The notes under the pieces: generated by a model
The model's input: the letters and a program-made list of their open reading frames with translations, nothing else
Told to the model about the DNA's origin: nothing
Databases searched by the model: none
Origin: Mucilaginibacter glaciei
GTDB lineage: Bacteria > Bacteroidota > Bacteroidia > Sphingobacteriales > Sphingobacteriaceae
DNA length: 64,000 nt
Reading direction: 5' to 3'
NCBI RefSeq assembly: GCF_014773245.1
Contig: NZ_JACWMX010000006.1
Coordinates: 62,001-126,000 of the forward strand
Shown here: in pieces, positions 1-9,984 of the stretch
Layout of the letters: each line of letters starts with the position of its first letter
Position numbering within the stretch: position 1 is the stretch's first letter
Program-made: the position numbers and the translations under genes

Positions 1-2090
1 CCTGCTTTTACAAAAATTGGGATAATATCCAGCGGGGTTTGTACGACTACCTCCTGGCCGCCTTCTACCAATTCCAGGCTCCACCAGTTATACCATTTGC
101 CTTTAGGCAGGTAAACTTTGCGGCTTTGCTGACCAGATTCTAATACCGGGCAAATCAAGATCTTGTCGCCATAGGTAAATTCATCCTGGCGGAAATGGTT
201 AGCCATAATATCCTGCTCCTGCATTACCACCGGCCTTAAAATAGGGAAACCGTAACGGTGGTGCTCCCAAAAAGCGGAATATAAGTAAGGCAACAGCCGG
301 TAACGCAATTCTATAAATGTACGGTTGATGCTGGTATACGGCTCGCCAAAGCTCCAGGGCTCGCGTTCCTTGGTATCGCCGGCAGAGTGCGCGCGCATAA
401 ACGGCGAGAACGTACCCATCTGGATCCAGCGGGTAAACAACTCGCCATCAGGCTCGCCGCTAAAGCCGCCGATATCTGTACCGCAAAACGATATGCCCGA
501 CATGGATAAACGCTGCAACTGGATATTACCCAGCTTTAAATGCTCCCATGAGGCTACGTTATCGCCCGTCCAAACAGACGAGTAACGCTGTACGCCCGCA
601 TAGCCCGCGCGGGTGATGGTAAAGGGGCGTTTGTTTTTCATCTGCTTGCGCAAACCTTCATAGGTAGCGCGCACCATTTGCATGCCGTAAACGTTGTGTG
701 CCTTGCGGTGCGACCCGCGGAAACCATCGTACTGGTGGCGCACATCATCAGGGAAGGTGCCCGAGCCAAACACAGCGGGCTCATTCATATCGTTCCAAAC
801 GCCTGCAACGCCCGTTTCTACCAGGTCGTCGAACAGGTCACCCCACCATTCGCGTACCTCTGGGTTGGTAAAATCAGGGAACTGGCAGCGGCCCGGCCAA
901 ACGTGGCCTTCCATAAAGTAATCGTCGCTGCGGCGGCAAAAGTATCTTTTCTCTTTACCCTCTTTAAATACCCAATAATTATCGTCTACACGGATACCGG
1001 GATCGATAATGACTACGGTTTTAAAACCGGCCGAGGCCAGCTCGGCTATCATTTTTTTAGGATTTGGGAAATATTTAGGGCTCCAGGTAAAGCAGCGGTA
1101 ACCATCCATATAATCGATATCCAGGTAGATCCCGTCGCAGGGGATCCTGTTCTGGCGGAAACCGTTTGCAATCACCTTTACCTTATTTTCGGGATAGTAA
1201 CTCCAACGGCACTGGTGGTAACCCAGCGCCCAAAGCGGCGGCATCGGGTGTGTGCCGGTTAACAGATGGTAGTTTTTCACCACATCCATCATGTGCGGGC
1301 CGTGGATGTAGTAATATTGCAGTTCGCCTCCATCTGCCCAAAAACTGGTTTTAGTCACATCCTCGGCACCAAAATCAAAATGGGCCTTAAAGGTATTATC
1401 AAAGAAGATACCGTGTGCAATGCCCTGATTTACACTGATGTAAAACGGGATAGCCCTATATAAAGGATCCTGGTTAAAACCGAACGAATAAGCATCTGTA
1501 TTCCAGTTGGTTAACCGTTTACCCCGAAGATTAAGTTCAGTAGCTTTATCACCTAACCCAAAAATACTTTCCTGCTCGGCACAAGTTTTGGTACAAAACA
1601 CGTAATAACCGCCAAACTGTGTGTTCTCTTCCCAGTGCATCGGCGCGGCATCGCAACTGGTGACTGTGCTGTCCTTGTCAGAAAATGAAATAAAGAAATC
1701 GGCTTTACGGATGTGGCAATTAATGGCCGATGTACTTACCCTATATTCTTTTTCATCTTCAAACAGGGTGAACTCCACACGTTTACCCGGTAATTTTGGT
1801 ACCGCGTACGAAAAATCGTCCAGAAAAACACTGTGCGGCGCCAAACGGATGCGAATGATCTCGCTGCTCACCACTACTACCTCCACGCTGGCATCACCAT
1901 CGGTAAAGTAGAATTTATTCCCCAGTTGTTCTGCATGATTGGGCGTGCCCAAATATTTCTTTACAATCGGCTTTATTCCGTCTGCAGGGTTATTTAAATG
2001 GTGAAACTCTTCATCTTCCATCAACTCATCGGCTTCTAAAAGCTTGGCTGTCAAAAGTTCGGGGTTTGGATTTGGTACGTTTGATTCCAT
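1..2090 (-). CDS. Glycoside hydrolase family 31 alpha-glucosidase, 3' end cut off by the window
   Basis: Hydrolyses terminal alpha-glucosidic linkages of malto-oligosaccharides or related alpha-glucans. About 696 residues are visible; the C-terminal part lies beyond the left edge. The family nucleophile motif WNDMNEP is present with Asp434 (bases 789-791), and the acid/base motif WTGDN with Asp510 (561-563), followed by the typical GTDIGGF stretch. The start is the ATG at 2088-2090, giving an N-terminus MESNVPNP without a signal peptide, so the enzyme is probably cytoplasmic. GH13 and GH65 genes lie on the same strand upstream, separated by a convergent methyltransferase gene, which supports a role in starch or maltose breakdown. 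The exact linkage preference cannot be read from the sequence. Confidence 0.93.
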   Translation of the reverse strand, partial: MESNVPNPNPELLTAKLLEADELMEDEEFHHLNNPADGIKPIVKKYLGTPNHAEQLGNKFYFTDGDASVEVVVVSSEIIRIRLAPHSVFLDDFSYAVPKLPGKRVEFTLFEDEKEYRVSTSAINCHIRKADFFISFSDKDSTVTSCDAAPMHWEENTQFGGYYVFCTKTCAEQESIFGLGDKATELNLRGKRLTNWNTDAYSFGFNQDPLYRAIPFYISVNQGIAHGIFFDNTFKAHFDFGAEDVTKTSFWADGGELQYYYIHGPHMMDVVKNYHLLTGTHPMPPLWALGYHQCRWSYYPENKVKVIANGFRQNRIPCDGIYLDIDYMDGYRCFTWSPKYFPNPKKMIAELASAGFKTVVIIDPGIRVDDNYWVFKEGKEKRYFCRRSDDYFMEGHVWPGRCQFPDFTNPEVREWWGDLFDDLVETGVAGVWNDMNEPAVFGSGTFPDDVRHQYDGFRGSHRKAHNVYGMQMVRATYEGLRKQMKNKRPFTITRAGYAGVQRYSSVWTGDNVASWEHLKLGNIQLQRLSMSGISFCGTDIGGFSGEPDGELFTRWIQMGTFSPFMRAHSAGDTKEREPWSFGEPYTSINRTFIELRYRLLPYLYSAFWEHHRYGFPILRPVVMQEQDIMANHFRQDEFTYGDKILICPVLESGQQSRKVYLPKGKWYNWWSLELVEGGQEVVVQTPLDIIPIFVKA

Positions 2091-2290
2091 AAAAAATTCA
2101 AAATGTGCGGCAATCTTTCGCTCATGAGGCTAAATAATTGCATTTGTTAATATCAGTTGCCTGTTATAACAGCTAATAAACGATTTATTAACGAATATAT
2201 CAGCCATAATTGAGCCAAAAAAATCACATGAATTAAAATTACAGCTAATTAATTGGTTACTTTTATACAAGTCAATACTTCCTTATCAAA

Positions 2291-3010
2291 ATGAATAATT
2301 ACTTCCTAACCCAACCGCCTTTCGGCGTTCGTAAAAATAAAAAGTCGCCACTGGTAAACTTCGTAAACAAGGGCCTCCGTTTTTTAAAAACCGGCTATAA
2401 TGTGCAGCAGTTGGATACCAGTGTTGACATGAACACTATTGAACAGCGCATCAATTACTATCATTTAATTGATAGTGTTATAGCCAACCATATTGAAGGT
2501 GATATGGTTGAATTGGGCATATTTGCCGGGCAATGTTCCCTGATTTTCCAGAAAGTTATAGAGCTGCGGCAATCAGACAAGCAATTGCATGGCTTTGATA
2601 CCTTTGGCATGTCTTTCAAACTTAAAGGAGATATTGAGGATCTTTTAAAAGCGAATTTCAATGCTGCGGGTTTAAAACAACCCATAATCCATAAAGGGAA
2701 CTTTTTTGATACCGTACCATCTCAACTGCCGGATAAAATCGCATTCGCACATATCGATTGTGGGTTTGGCGGCGGCGCAATGGAGCACAAGAAGGTAGTG
2801 CTGCATTGCCTTGAAAACCTTTACCCACGCATGAGCGCCGGCGCTATCTGCGCGCTAATGGATTATAACGACCCTACCGAGAACGGCCCGGGACACGATA
2901 TTGCCCCCGGTGTAAAAATGGCTTGTGATGAATTTTTAGCCGACAAGTCAGAAAAGGTTATAGCCTTATATGGCAACCAATATATGCACGGTTATTTCAG
3001 AAAACTATAA
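2291..3010 (+). CDS. TylF/MycF-like class I SAM-dependent methyltransferase
   Basis: A 239-residue protein with a Rossmann-type methyltransferase core. Motif I is ELGIFAGQ (residues 74-81), followed by GFDTFG (101-106), an acidic AHIDCGF strand near 153-159 and an MDYND strand near 190. The 'FDTFG' and 'HIDC' pattern is typical of the macrocin O-methyltransferase (TylF) family, whose members methylate sugar hydroxyls in a metal-dependent way. The natural substrate here is unknown. It is the only plus-strand gene in the alpha-glucan cluster and its 3' end overlaps the convergent GH13 gene by 6 bases. A sugar O-methyltransferase role is an inference from the family. Confidence 0.75.
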   Translation: MNNYFLTQPPFGVRKNKKSPLVNFVNKGLRFLKTGYNVQQLDTSVDMNTIEQRINYYHLIDSVIANHIEGDMVELGIFAGQCSLIFQKVIELRQSDKQLHGFDTFGMSFKLKGDIEDLLKANFNAAGLKQPIIHKGNFFDTVPSQLPDKIAFAHIDCGFGGGAMEHKKVVLHCLENLYPRMSAGAICALMDYNDPTENGPGHDIAPGVKMACDEFLADKSEKVIALYGNQYMHGYFRKL

Positions 3011-4717
3011 TTTTAGTAAAAGCCCGCCCGAAGCCCCGATCATAATCTCAACACCTGATTGAATATCATCTGTTTTAAAGATCTTGTCAGTCAACAGATC
3101 GGTAAATGTTATCTCGCCTTTCAAATTAAACTGGTTCAGCAGATCGTCCGGTAAGCGCAGTTTCAAAGTTTTGTCTTGCCGGTTAAAGTTTACGATAACC
3201 ACTACCTGCTCATCAGCCGTGTACCGGACGTAGATATACAGCATAGTGTCAAAGCCGGGCTGATGTTCGTTAGCGATCATCAATTCATAAAAGGAACCAT
3301 TGCGCAGGGCATCACTGCTTTTTACGGTATTCAACAGCTTGCTGTAAAAACCGCGTAACTCCTGTTGTTGTGCCGATAGCTGCCCGCCGTCGAATTGGCC
3401 TTTGTTTATCCATTTTTGATGTTCGGGTACACCCCAATAATCAAAGATAGTGGTGCGGCCATCGTCACCGCTAAAACCGCTTTCGCCCTTTGCGGGTTCG
3501 CCAACCTCCTGCCCGCAATAGATCATCACCGGGCCGGTGTTCAGTGTAGCGCTAACGATCATCCCCGGAACAGCCAATAAGGCATTACCTGCAAACGACA
3601 CACTCGCGATACGTTGTTCGTCGTGGTTTTCCATAAAGCGCAGCATGTGCTGGTCTATACCGCGGGTGTGGTTATTCCAAACGTCGTTTATCTGCCAGGT
3701 ATTAGCGCCGGGTTCGTTACAAGTCAGCCTGCGGATGGCATCATAAAGGCCCACTTTATCATACAGGTAATCGAACTGGCCCTGCTGGATATAATTGTAA
3801 TACTGGCTTTTATCATAAGCTTCGCCAATGAAAATAAGGCCGGGATATTTTTCCTTTAGTTGGGGAATTAGCCAAGCCCAAAATTCTACCGGCACCATCT
3901 CTATCATATCGCAACGGAAACCGTCTACACCCATATCTGCCCAATAACTTAATATATGCAGCATTTTACCCCATAGCGGCGGCGGGCCGCTAAAGTGGCG
4001 CTTGTGCCCGTCCAGATAGTAAACCCCATAGTTGAGTTTGATCGTCTCGAACCAATCGGTAATTGATGGCGACGGGTTAAACACATCATTCCCCGTAGCC
4101 TTTGCCGGGAACTCATCAAACTTGCCATCCTTTAGGGGCGATGCAAATCCGTCCCCGCCGGGGTTATAGCCGCCGGGGACAATAAACGGATAGCCCGGCA
4201 TATAGTAAAAGTCGTTATTGGGTGAAAAATGGAGGCTGTCATCATCGTCCTGGCCAATATCGCGTACGCCATTTGGCTTAATGTCTGACTCATAGGTACG
4301 AGCCACATGGTTCGGCACAAAATCGATAATTACCTTCATGCCGTTTTGATGCGTGCGGCCTATCAGTTCTTTAAACTCGCTGATGCGAAATTCCTTATCA
4401 TCGGCCAGATCGGTAGCGATGTCGTAATAATCTTTAATGGCGTACGGCGACCCTGCCCTACCCTTTACCACATCAGGATCATCGGCCTTGATACCATTGG
4501 CCGAGTAATCCGTCATGGTGGCGTGTTCTATAATGCCGGTATACCAAACATGACTGAAACCCATTCTGGCAATCTCCTGCAAAGCGGTATTGTTAACATC
4601 CTTAAGCTTTCCCGTACCGTTCTCTGCGACCGACCCATAAATTTTATTGGTGGTATTGGCATTACCAAACAAGCGTGGTAGCAATTGGTAAATGATCAGT
4701 TTGTTATCTGTAGGCAT
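3005..4717 (-). CDS. Alpha-amylase family GH13 protein
   Basis: A GH13 alpha-glucan-acting enzyme. Its (beta/alpha)8 barrel shows DFVPNH (region I), GFRCD with the nucleophile Asp270, FIGEA with the acid/base Glu299, and ENHDE with the transition-state Asp366 (numbering from the start chosen here). The ATG at 4715-4717 gives MPTDNKLIIYQLLPRLFGN, which begins directly with the first barrel strand. An in-frame ATG at 4793-4795 would add 26 residues without any conserved feature or signal peptide. No secretion signal is visible, so it probably acts in the cytoplasm on imported oligosaccharides. It lies 147 bases downstream of the GH65 gene on the same strand, probably in one transcript. Subfamily specificity is not resolved. 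Confidence 0.92.
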   Translation of the reverse strand: MPTDNKLIIYQLLPRLFGNANTTNKIYGSVAENGTGKLKDVNNTALQEIARMGFSHVWYTGIIEHATMTDYSANGIKADDPDVVKGRAGSPYAIKDYYDIATDLADDKEFRISEFKELIGRTHQNGMKVIIDFVPNHVARTYESDIKPNGVRDIGQDDDDSLHFSPNNDFYYMPGYPFIVPGGYNPGGDGFASPLKDGKFDEFPAKATGNDVFNPSPSITDWFETIKLNYGVYYLDGHKRHFSGPPPLWGKMLHILSYWADMGVDGFRCDMIEMVPVEFWAWLIPQLKEKYPGLIFIGEAYDKSQYYNYIQQGQFDYLYDKVGLYDAIRRLTCNEPGANTWQINDVWNNHTRGIDQHMLRFMENHDEQRIASVSFAGNALLAVPGMIVSATLNTGPVMIYCGQEVGEPAKGESGFSGDDGRTTIFDYWGVPEHQKWINKGQFDGGQLSAQQQELRGFYSKLLNTVKSSDALRNGSFYELMIANEHQPGFDTMLYIYVRYTADEQVVVIVNFNRQDKTLKLRLPDDLLNQFNLKGEITFTDLLTDKIFKTDDIQSGVEIMIGASGGLLLKL

Positions 4718-4811
4718 GACTTGCTTTTTTTTATAAATTCGTTCCCTATTGAGAGGGGCAGCAGTGTGTTCGTTAGTTTGCATTACAGTTAACATGGTTC
4801 GTTAACCGACG

Positions 4812-4880
4812 GGTGTTCCATTGACTGTTCCATTTGTTTGTAAGGTGTTCCGCAGTGTTCCGTTCAATGCGGAACGGAAC
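4812..4880. repeat. Cluster of TGTTCC motifs between GH65 and GH13
   Basis: Four TGTTCC copies begin at 4814, 4826, 4846 and 4856. The last one starts a short hairpin, GTTCCG(N7)CGGAAC, that overlaps the GH65 stop codon. It could be a weak mRNA-stabilising or processing element in the GH65-GH13 transcript, or simple sequence drift. No U-run follows, so it is not called a terminator. Confidence 0.35.
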
Positions 4881-7176
4881 ATGCTTCGGCCCCGGACACA
4901 ACTACATATTCCGTACCATTAACCTTTACCGTAACACCCATGCCCGATATATTTTTAATGCTTACCGCCTTCCTGCTCACTATCACCTGCAGCAACGCGC
5001 CCCTAAAACCAACCTGGAACGAGAACGCCTCCCATTTATGGGGCAGCAAGGGATTGAACGACAACATGCCATCCTTAACCCGCATCCCGCCGAAGCCCTC
5101 TACAACGCTCATCCAGGTACCGGCCATCGAGGTAATATGGCAGCCGTCGTCGGTATCATTATTGTAATCGTCGATATCCAGGCGGGAGGTACGCAGGTAA
5201 AATTCATATGCACGGTCAATGTCGCCTAATTTACAGGCCAATATGGAATGCACACAAGGTGATAACGACGACTCATGTACCGTGCGCGGTTCATAAAAAT
5301 CATAATTGCGGCGGATGGTTTCCAGATCATAGTCGTCCTCAAAAAAGTAAAGTCCTTGCAATACGTCAGCCTGTTTGATGAACACCGACCGCAGGATTCG
5401 GTCCCAGCTCCAGTTCTTCACCAATGGCCTGTCGGCTGCGGGCAAGTCTTTTACAAGAATCTGCTCCTTATCCATGTAGCCGTCCTGTTGTAAAAAGATG
5501 CCCAGCTTATCATCATTTGGGTAGTACATTTTGTTGATGATATCGGAAAATTTTTCGCACTCCACCTCCTCGTTAAAGCTGATCTTGCTAACAAGGTCTT
5601 TATACTTCGCGGCGTTGGCTTCCTTTACTTTACCAATAACCTGCAAAGTATATTTTAAGCACCAGGTAGCGATAGTGCTGGTGTACCAATTGTTGTTAAT
5701 GTTGTTCTCGTACTCGTTTGGCCCGGTCACGCCCAGCATTACATACAACTGCCGCTCTGCCGACCAGGTGATCCGCTGCGCCCAGAAACGGGAAATAGCG
5801 ATCAGTACTTCCAGTCCATAATCTGTCAGGTAGGTTTCGTCGCCGGTATAGCGGGTGTAATTAAAAATGGCGTAAGCAATAGCCCCGTTGCGATGGATCT
5901 CCTCGAACGTGATCTCCCACTCGTTGTGGCATTCAGTTCCGTCCATGGTTACCATGGGGTATAGTGCAGCACCATCTTTAAAGCCCAGCAGCTTAGCGTT
6001 ATCGATGGCCTTACCCAACTGCTTATAGCGGTATAATAACAGGTTACGGGCCACTTTAGGCTCGGCAGTGGCTAAGTAGAACGGTACACAGTAAGCCTCG
6101 GTATCCCAATAAGTACTGCCACCATATTTTTCGCCGGTAAAGCCTTTGGGGCCGATGTTCAGGCGGTCATCCTCACCCGTGTAGGTTTGGTTCAGCTGGA
6201 AGATATTAAAGCGGATGCCTTGCTGTGCGGCAGCATCGCCCTCTATTACAATGTCGTTATGTTTCCATTTTTCGGCCCAGGCAGCAGCTTGTTCGGCCAG
6301 CATGGTATCAAAGCCTTTTTGGCTGATGCGCTCAACCATCTCCAAAGCCTTAGCCGAAAGTTCATCGGACTGATAGTTTTGTGATGATAAATTTGCGGCG
6401 TATTTTAAAAGCGTAACTACCTCGCCCTGCCTGGCTTGCACCTTTATATCTGCTGCTATATATTTTTCTTTTTGAATGGAGTCAGATTTGAATTCAACAG
6501 GTTTGTCGCCCTGCAAAACAGTAAACTTCATGGCCGTGGCAACTTCGAAACCCGTTTTTTTGGTGCGGAGTTGAACATAACCGCGATCGTTCCGGATATC
6601 ATTGCTTACTTCATCCCAAAATTTCTCGTCGTAGTTACTGTCCTTATTTACAATGTCACCATCGATAAAGGGGGTCAGGGTTATCTCCCCATCAAAATTC
6701 ATAGGGCTGATGGTATATTTTATTGCCCCCGCTTCATCATCAGCTATGCTGCAAAAACGGGTGGCTTCCACCTCAACTTCTTTGCCTGATTCGGTCTTCG
6801 CTTTAAAATCACGTTTTAGGTAACCATCCTTCATATTCAGTTCCCGTCGAAAATCTATGATCTCACATTTGGCCAGGTCCAGCTGCTCATCGCCGATTTT
6901 AACATCGATGCCTATCCAGTTGGCAGCATTCAATACCTTGGCAAAGTATTCGGGGTAGCCATTCTTCCACCAGCCTACGCGGGTTTTGTCGGGATAGTAT
7001 ACACCGGCTACATAGTTACCCTGCAAAGTATCGCCGCTGTAAGCCTCTTCAAAATTGGCGCGGCCACCCATACGGCCGTTACCCAGGCTAAAAACGCTTT
7101 CGGCAACTTTATTATATCCAGGGGCGAAACCCTCTTCGATGATCTTCCACTCGTCAACTTTAAAATAATCCTTCAT
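4864..7176 (-). CDS. GH65 maltose phosphorylase-type glycoside phosphorylase
   Basis: A 770-residue protein covering the full length of GH65 phosphorylases (N-terminal beta-sandwich, (alpha/alpha)6 barrel, C-terminal beta domain). It splits maltose (or a related alpha-glucobiose) with phosphate into glucose and beta-glucose-1-phosphate. Visible signatures are SLGNGRMGGRANFEE near the N-terminus, GGSTYWDTEAY near 352-362, HNEWEITFEE near 417-426 and GPNEYENN, whose Glu488 fits the family's general acid. No signal peptide. Maltose is the likely substrate given the adjacent GH13 and GH31 genes, but kojibiose- or trehalose-type specificity cannot be excluded by eye. Its product would feed beta-phosphoglucomutase, which is encoded about 18 kb away at 25546-26199. 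Confidence 0.92.
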   Translation of the reverse strand: MKDYFKVDEWKIIEEGFAPGYNKVAESVFSLGNGRMGGRANFEEAYSGDTLQGNYVAGVYYPDKTRVGWWKNGYPEYFAKVLNAANWIGIDVKIGDEQLDLAKCEIIDFRRELNMKDGYLKRDFKAKTESGKEVEVEATRFCSIADDEAGAIKYTISPMNFDGEITLTPFIDGDIVNKDSNYDEKFWDEVSNDIRNDRGYVQLRTKKTGFEVATAMKFTVLQGDKPVEFKSDSIQKEKYIAADIKVQARQGEVVTLLKYAANLSSQNYQSDELSAKALEMVERISQKGFDTMLAEQAAAWAEKWKHNDIVIEGDAAAQQGIRFNIFQLNQTYTGEDDRLNIGPKGFTGEKYGGSTYWDTEAYCVPFYLATAEPKVARNLLLYRYKQLGKAIDNAKLLGFKDGAALYPMVTMDGTECHNEWEITFEEIHRNGAIAYAIFNYTRYTGDETYLTDYGLEVLIAISRFWAQRITWSAERQLYVMLGVTGPNEYENNINNNWYTSTIATWCLKYTLQVIGKVKEANAAKYKDLVSKISFNEEVECEKFSDIINKMYYPNDDKLGIFLQQDGYMDKEQILVKDLPAADRPLVKNWSWDRILRSVFIKQADVLQGLYFFEDDYDLETIRRNYDFYEPRTVHESSLSPCVHSILACKLGDIDRAYEFYLRTSRLDIDDYNNDTDDGCHITSMAGTWMSVVEGFGGMRVKDGMLSFNPLLPHKWEAFSFQVGFRGALLQVIVSRKAVSIKNISGMGVTVKVNGTEYVVVSGAEACSVPH

Positions 7177-7409
7177 ATCTTATAAGAATACAGCGTTCGC
7201 GGTTGTTTGTTGCGCTAAAATAGAATAGTTTTTTTGAAAGTCGGCGAGGTTAATCTACCCCTGCCCTACTTTGCCTGGCAACGAGTTTGAAAGTTTTATT
7301 TCTTTAATTTTCCTGCCCTCTTTTCGCGCAGCGAAGAGAGGGCAGTCGAGCGGTAGCGATGACGGGTGAGTTGCATCTTAAATCTATTCCCTCTAACTTG
7401 CAGCTACCT

Positions 7410-8711
7410 ATGAAAAATACTGTTTTGGTGATCGGCGCCGGGGCTGCCGGTTTAATGGCAGCTCGTACATTGTGCAAAGCCAAAAAAAAAGTGACCATAT
7501 TAGAAGCGCGTAACCGAACCGGGGGGCGCATCCATACCTTGAGCGGTGGATCTTTTTTTATAAATACCGAACTGGGTGCTGAGTTTGTTCACGGCGACCT
7601 TCCCATTACCCTCAACTTGCTCAAGGAAGCCAACCTCCCTCACCGAAGCGCCAATGCCGAAATGTGGCGCTTTGAAAACGGCGAATTTAAGGAGAATAGC
7701 ATGATCATGGAGGATTGGGATCTGTTGATCGACCGGCTGACCGAATTAAAAGAAGACACCAACATATATGATTTCTTAACAAAAGAATTTCCGGGGGAAC
7801 AATTCAGGACCTTGAGGGATGCTGTCTGGCAATTTGTATCGGGCTATGATACTGCCGATCCTCATAATGCCAGCGCCTTTGCACTGCGTAACGAATGGCA
7901 GCACGAGGACAACGCCGCCCAGCACCGGGTTGATGGCGGCTACTGTACCATGATCAATTACCTGGTAAACGAGTGTAAGGCATATGGAAACGAAGTACTG
8001 CTTAACTCGGTAGTAAAAACGGTACACTGGCAAAAAGGTGAAGTTAAAGTGATATGTGAGGATGGCGCAGAATATATAGCAGAGCAATTATTGATCGCAA
8101 TGCCGCTTGGTGTTTTGCAAGCCGCTAAATACGAACAGGGCGCCATTACTTTTGAGCCAGGGATTCCAGAATACAGTATCGCGATACTGCAAATGGGCTT
8201 TGGCGCGGTGATAAAGATCTTGTTCGAATTTAGTGAGGTTTTTTGGCTGGACCAAAAATCGCGGAGAATGGCGGGGCGGAATATTGATAAAATGGGGTAC
8301 CTGTTCAGTGATGAAGAGATTCCTACCTGGTGGACGCAAACGCCCGATCAATCAAATGTATTGACCGGATGGATAGGCGGACCGGCAGCGCAGGAAAAGG
8401 TTGCCACACCGGATGCCGAACTATTAGAACAAGGCCTGCAATCGTTAGCGAACATCTTTAACCGTGAAATTGATGAGCTGAGAAGTATGCTTGTGGCCAG
8501 CCGAATTATGAACTGGACAGCAGACCCATTCACCCGCGGCTCCTATGCTTACGATACCGTTGCCGCACCCGAAGCGCGAAAACTATTAAATACACCAATA
8601 GATAACACGTTGTTTTTTACGGGCGAGTACTTGTATGGTGGCAATGCAATGGGTACTGTGGAAGCCGCCCTGACAAATGGACTGGATGCGGCGAATAGAA
8701 TTCTAAGCTAA
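7410..8711 (+). CDS. FAD-dependent amine oxidase (flavin monoamine oxidase family)
   Basis: A 433-residue flavoprotein that begins with the FAD-binding dinucleotide fold VIGAGAAG, followed by EARNRTGGRI, the classic second part of the amine-oxidase FAD motif. Near the C-terminus it has the family's FTGEYLYGG...GTVEAALTNG segment, which closes over the flavin. It oxidises a primary or secondary amine (or a related C-N bond) with release of hydrogen peroxide; the substrate is unknown. The ATG at 7410 was chosen because it precedes the first beta strand by four residues. An upstream in-frame ATG at 7359 adds 17 unconserved residues. No signal peptide, so cytoplasmic. It appears monocistronic. 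Confidence 0.88.
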   Translation: MKNTVLVIGAGAAGLMAARTLCKAKKKVTILEARNRTGGRIHTLSGGSFFINTELGAEFVHGDLPITLNLLKEANLPHRSANAEMWRFENGEFKENSMIMEDWDLLIDRLTELKEDTNIYDFLTKEFPGEQFRTLRDAVWQFVSGYDTADPHNASAFALRNEWQHEDNAAQHRVDGGYCTMINYLVNECKAYGNEVLLNSVVKTVHWQKGEVKVICEDGAEYIAEQLLIAMPLGVLQAAKYEQGAITFEPGIPEYSIAILQMGFGAVIKILFEFSEVFWLDQKSRRMAGRNIDKMGYLFSDEEIPTWWTQTPDQSNVLTGWIGGPAAQEKVATPDAELLEQGLQSLANIFNREIDELRSMLVASRIMNWTADPFTRGSYAYDTVAAPEARKLLNTPIDNTLFFTGEYLYGGNAMGTVEAALTNGLDAANRILS

Positions 8712-8937
8712 AAACCGGGATTGGAAACTACACATTTTATCCTTTGTAACTTGCCATTTCAAGCTTGTTTTAGACTTATGTATTTTCAAATAAACGTAAA
8801 AATGGGTTTACAAAAGTTTACACTTTCGCCAACTTCAAGGCGTTAAAAACCTTACAATCAAATACTTGTAAAAAAGGTGGGTTTACATAAATTCCCGGTT
8901 CAACAAAAGCAAGTTTGAAACACAGTTTATCCGCGTT

Positions 8938-9861
8938 TTATACCGCCTGCCCGGCCAATAAATATAGCACTGCCATACGGATGGCTACGCCGTTCTCTAC
9001 CTGGTCAAGGATGATGGATTGTTTGCTATCGGCTACATCACTGGTGATCTCTACACCGCGGTTGATGGGCCCCGGGTGCATTACGGTGATCTCTTTGTTC
9101 AACCCGTCAAGGATCTGCTTATTCAGGCCGTAAAGCATCGTGTATTCGCGCAACGAGGGAAAGTATTTAATATCCTGGCGTTCCAGCTGAATGCGCAGCA
9201 TATTGGCCACGTCGCACCAATTGAGGGCTTTGATTAAATTATGCTCCACCTTCACCCCCAACGATCCTATATACTTTGGGATAAGCGTTGTAGGGCCGCA
9301 AACCATTACCTCGGCTCCCAACTGTTTTAGGCAAAGGATGTTTGACAAGGCTACCCGCGAATGCAGGATATCGCCTACGATCACCACCTTTTTACCGGCA
9401 ACATCGCCATAACGTTCGCGGATAGAAAAAGCATCCAGCAGAGCTTGCGTAGGGTGCTCATGGGCACCGTCGCCGGCATTTACGATCTGGGCCTTTACAT
9501 GCTTGGACAGGAATATGCCAGCCCCGGCATACGGGTGGCGCATAACCACCATATCTACCTTCATGGCCAGGATGTTGTTAACGGTATCTATCAGGGTCTC
9601 GCCCTTGCTTACCGATGAAGAAGAAGCCGCAAAGTTTACTACGTCGGCAGAAAGCCTTTTCTCAGCCAGTTCAAATGATAAACGGGTACGGGTAGAATTT
9701 TCAAAAAAGATATTGGCAATGGTCACATCCCGCAGGGAAGGCACCTTTTTGATCGGCCTGTTCAGCACCGTTTTAAAATTATCGGCAGTTTCAAATATCA
9801 ATTCTATATCTGCCTTATTCAAATCTTTAATACCTAATAAATGCCGTGTGCTTAATGCCAT
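8938..9861 (-). CDS. pyrB: Aspartate carbamoyltransferase catalytic subunit
   Basis: Catalyses carbamoyl phosphate plus L-aspartate to N-carbamoyl-L-aspartate, the committed step of pyrimidine synthesis. The 307-residue length is normal for the catalytic chain. All key motifs are present: carbamoyl-phosphate loop FENSTRTRLSFE, the loop containing SSVSKGE, HPTQALLDAF, and the C-terminal HPGPINRGVEI. No pyrI-like regulatory subunit gene is adjacent, so activity is probably not controlled by nucleotide binding to a partner chain. It lies downstream of pyrR on the same strand with a 123-base gap, consistent with a pyrR-pyrB operon. The ATG at 9859-9861 is the only sensible start. Confidence 0.97.
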   Translation of the reverse strand: MALSTRHLLGIKDLNKADIELIFETADNFKTVLNRPIKKVPSLRDVTIANIFFENSTRTRLSFELAEKRLSADVVNFAASSSSVSKGETLIDTVNNILAMKVDMVVMRHPYAGAGIFLSKHVKAQIVNAGDGAHEHPTQALLDAFSIRERYGDVAGKKVVIVGDILHSRVALSNILCLKQLGAEVMVCGPTTLIPKYIGSLGVKVEHNLIKALNWCDVANMLRIQLERQDIKYFPSLREYTMLYGLNKQILDGLNKEITVMHPGPINRGVEITSDVADSKQSIILDQVENGVAIRMAVLYLLAGQAV

Positions 9862-9984
9862 TCCTTTTTATTTCGGATATCGGACTTTCGATATCGGATT
9901 TAGTATTTTTATTTTGCCTGTTTTACTATCTGGTAATCATAAGTCTTTTGAAATCCGAAATAGAAAATCCGAATTTCGAAATAC
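9862..9984 (-). other. pyrR-pyrB intergenic spacer with degenerate repeats
   Basis: This spacer is AT-rich. It holds two copies of 'GATATCGGA' near its pyrB end and, near its pyrR end, sequences of the type 'AATCCGAA', the inverse of the same motif, so weak hairpins are possible. No clear terminator with a U-run is seen. Whether it serves pyrimidine-dependent control is unknown. Confidence 0.3.

Noticed and set aside
678-1262. 194-codon plus-strand open frame opposite the GH31 gene
   Set aside because: It lies fully antisense to a well-supported enzyme with catalytic motifs, and its translation has no domain or coding pattern.
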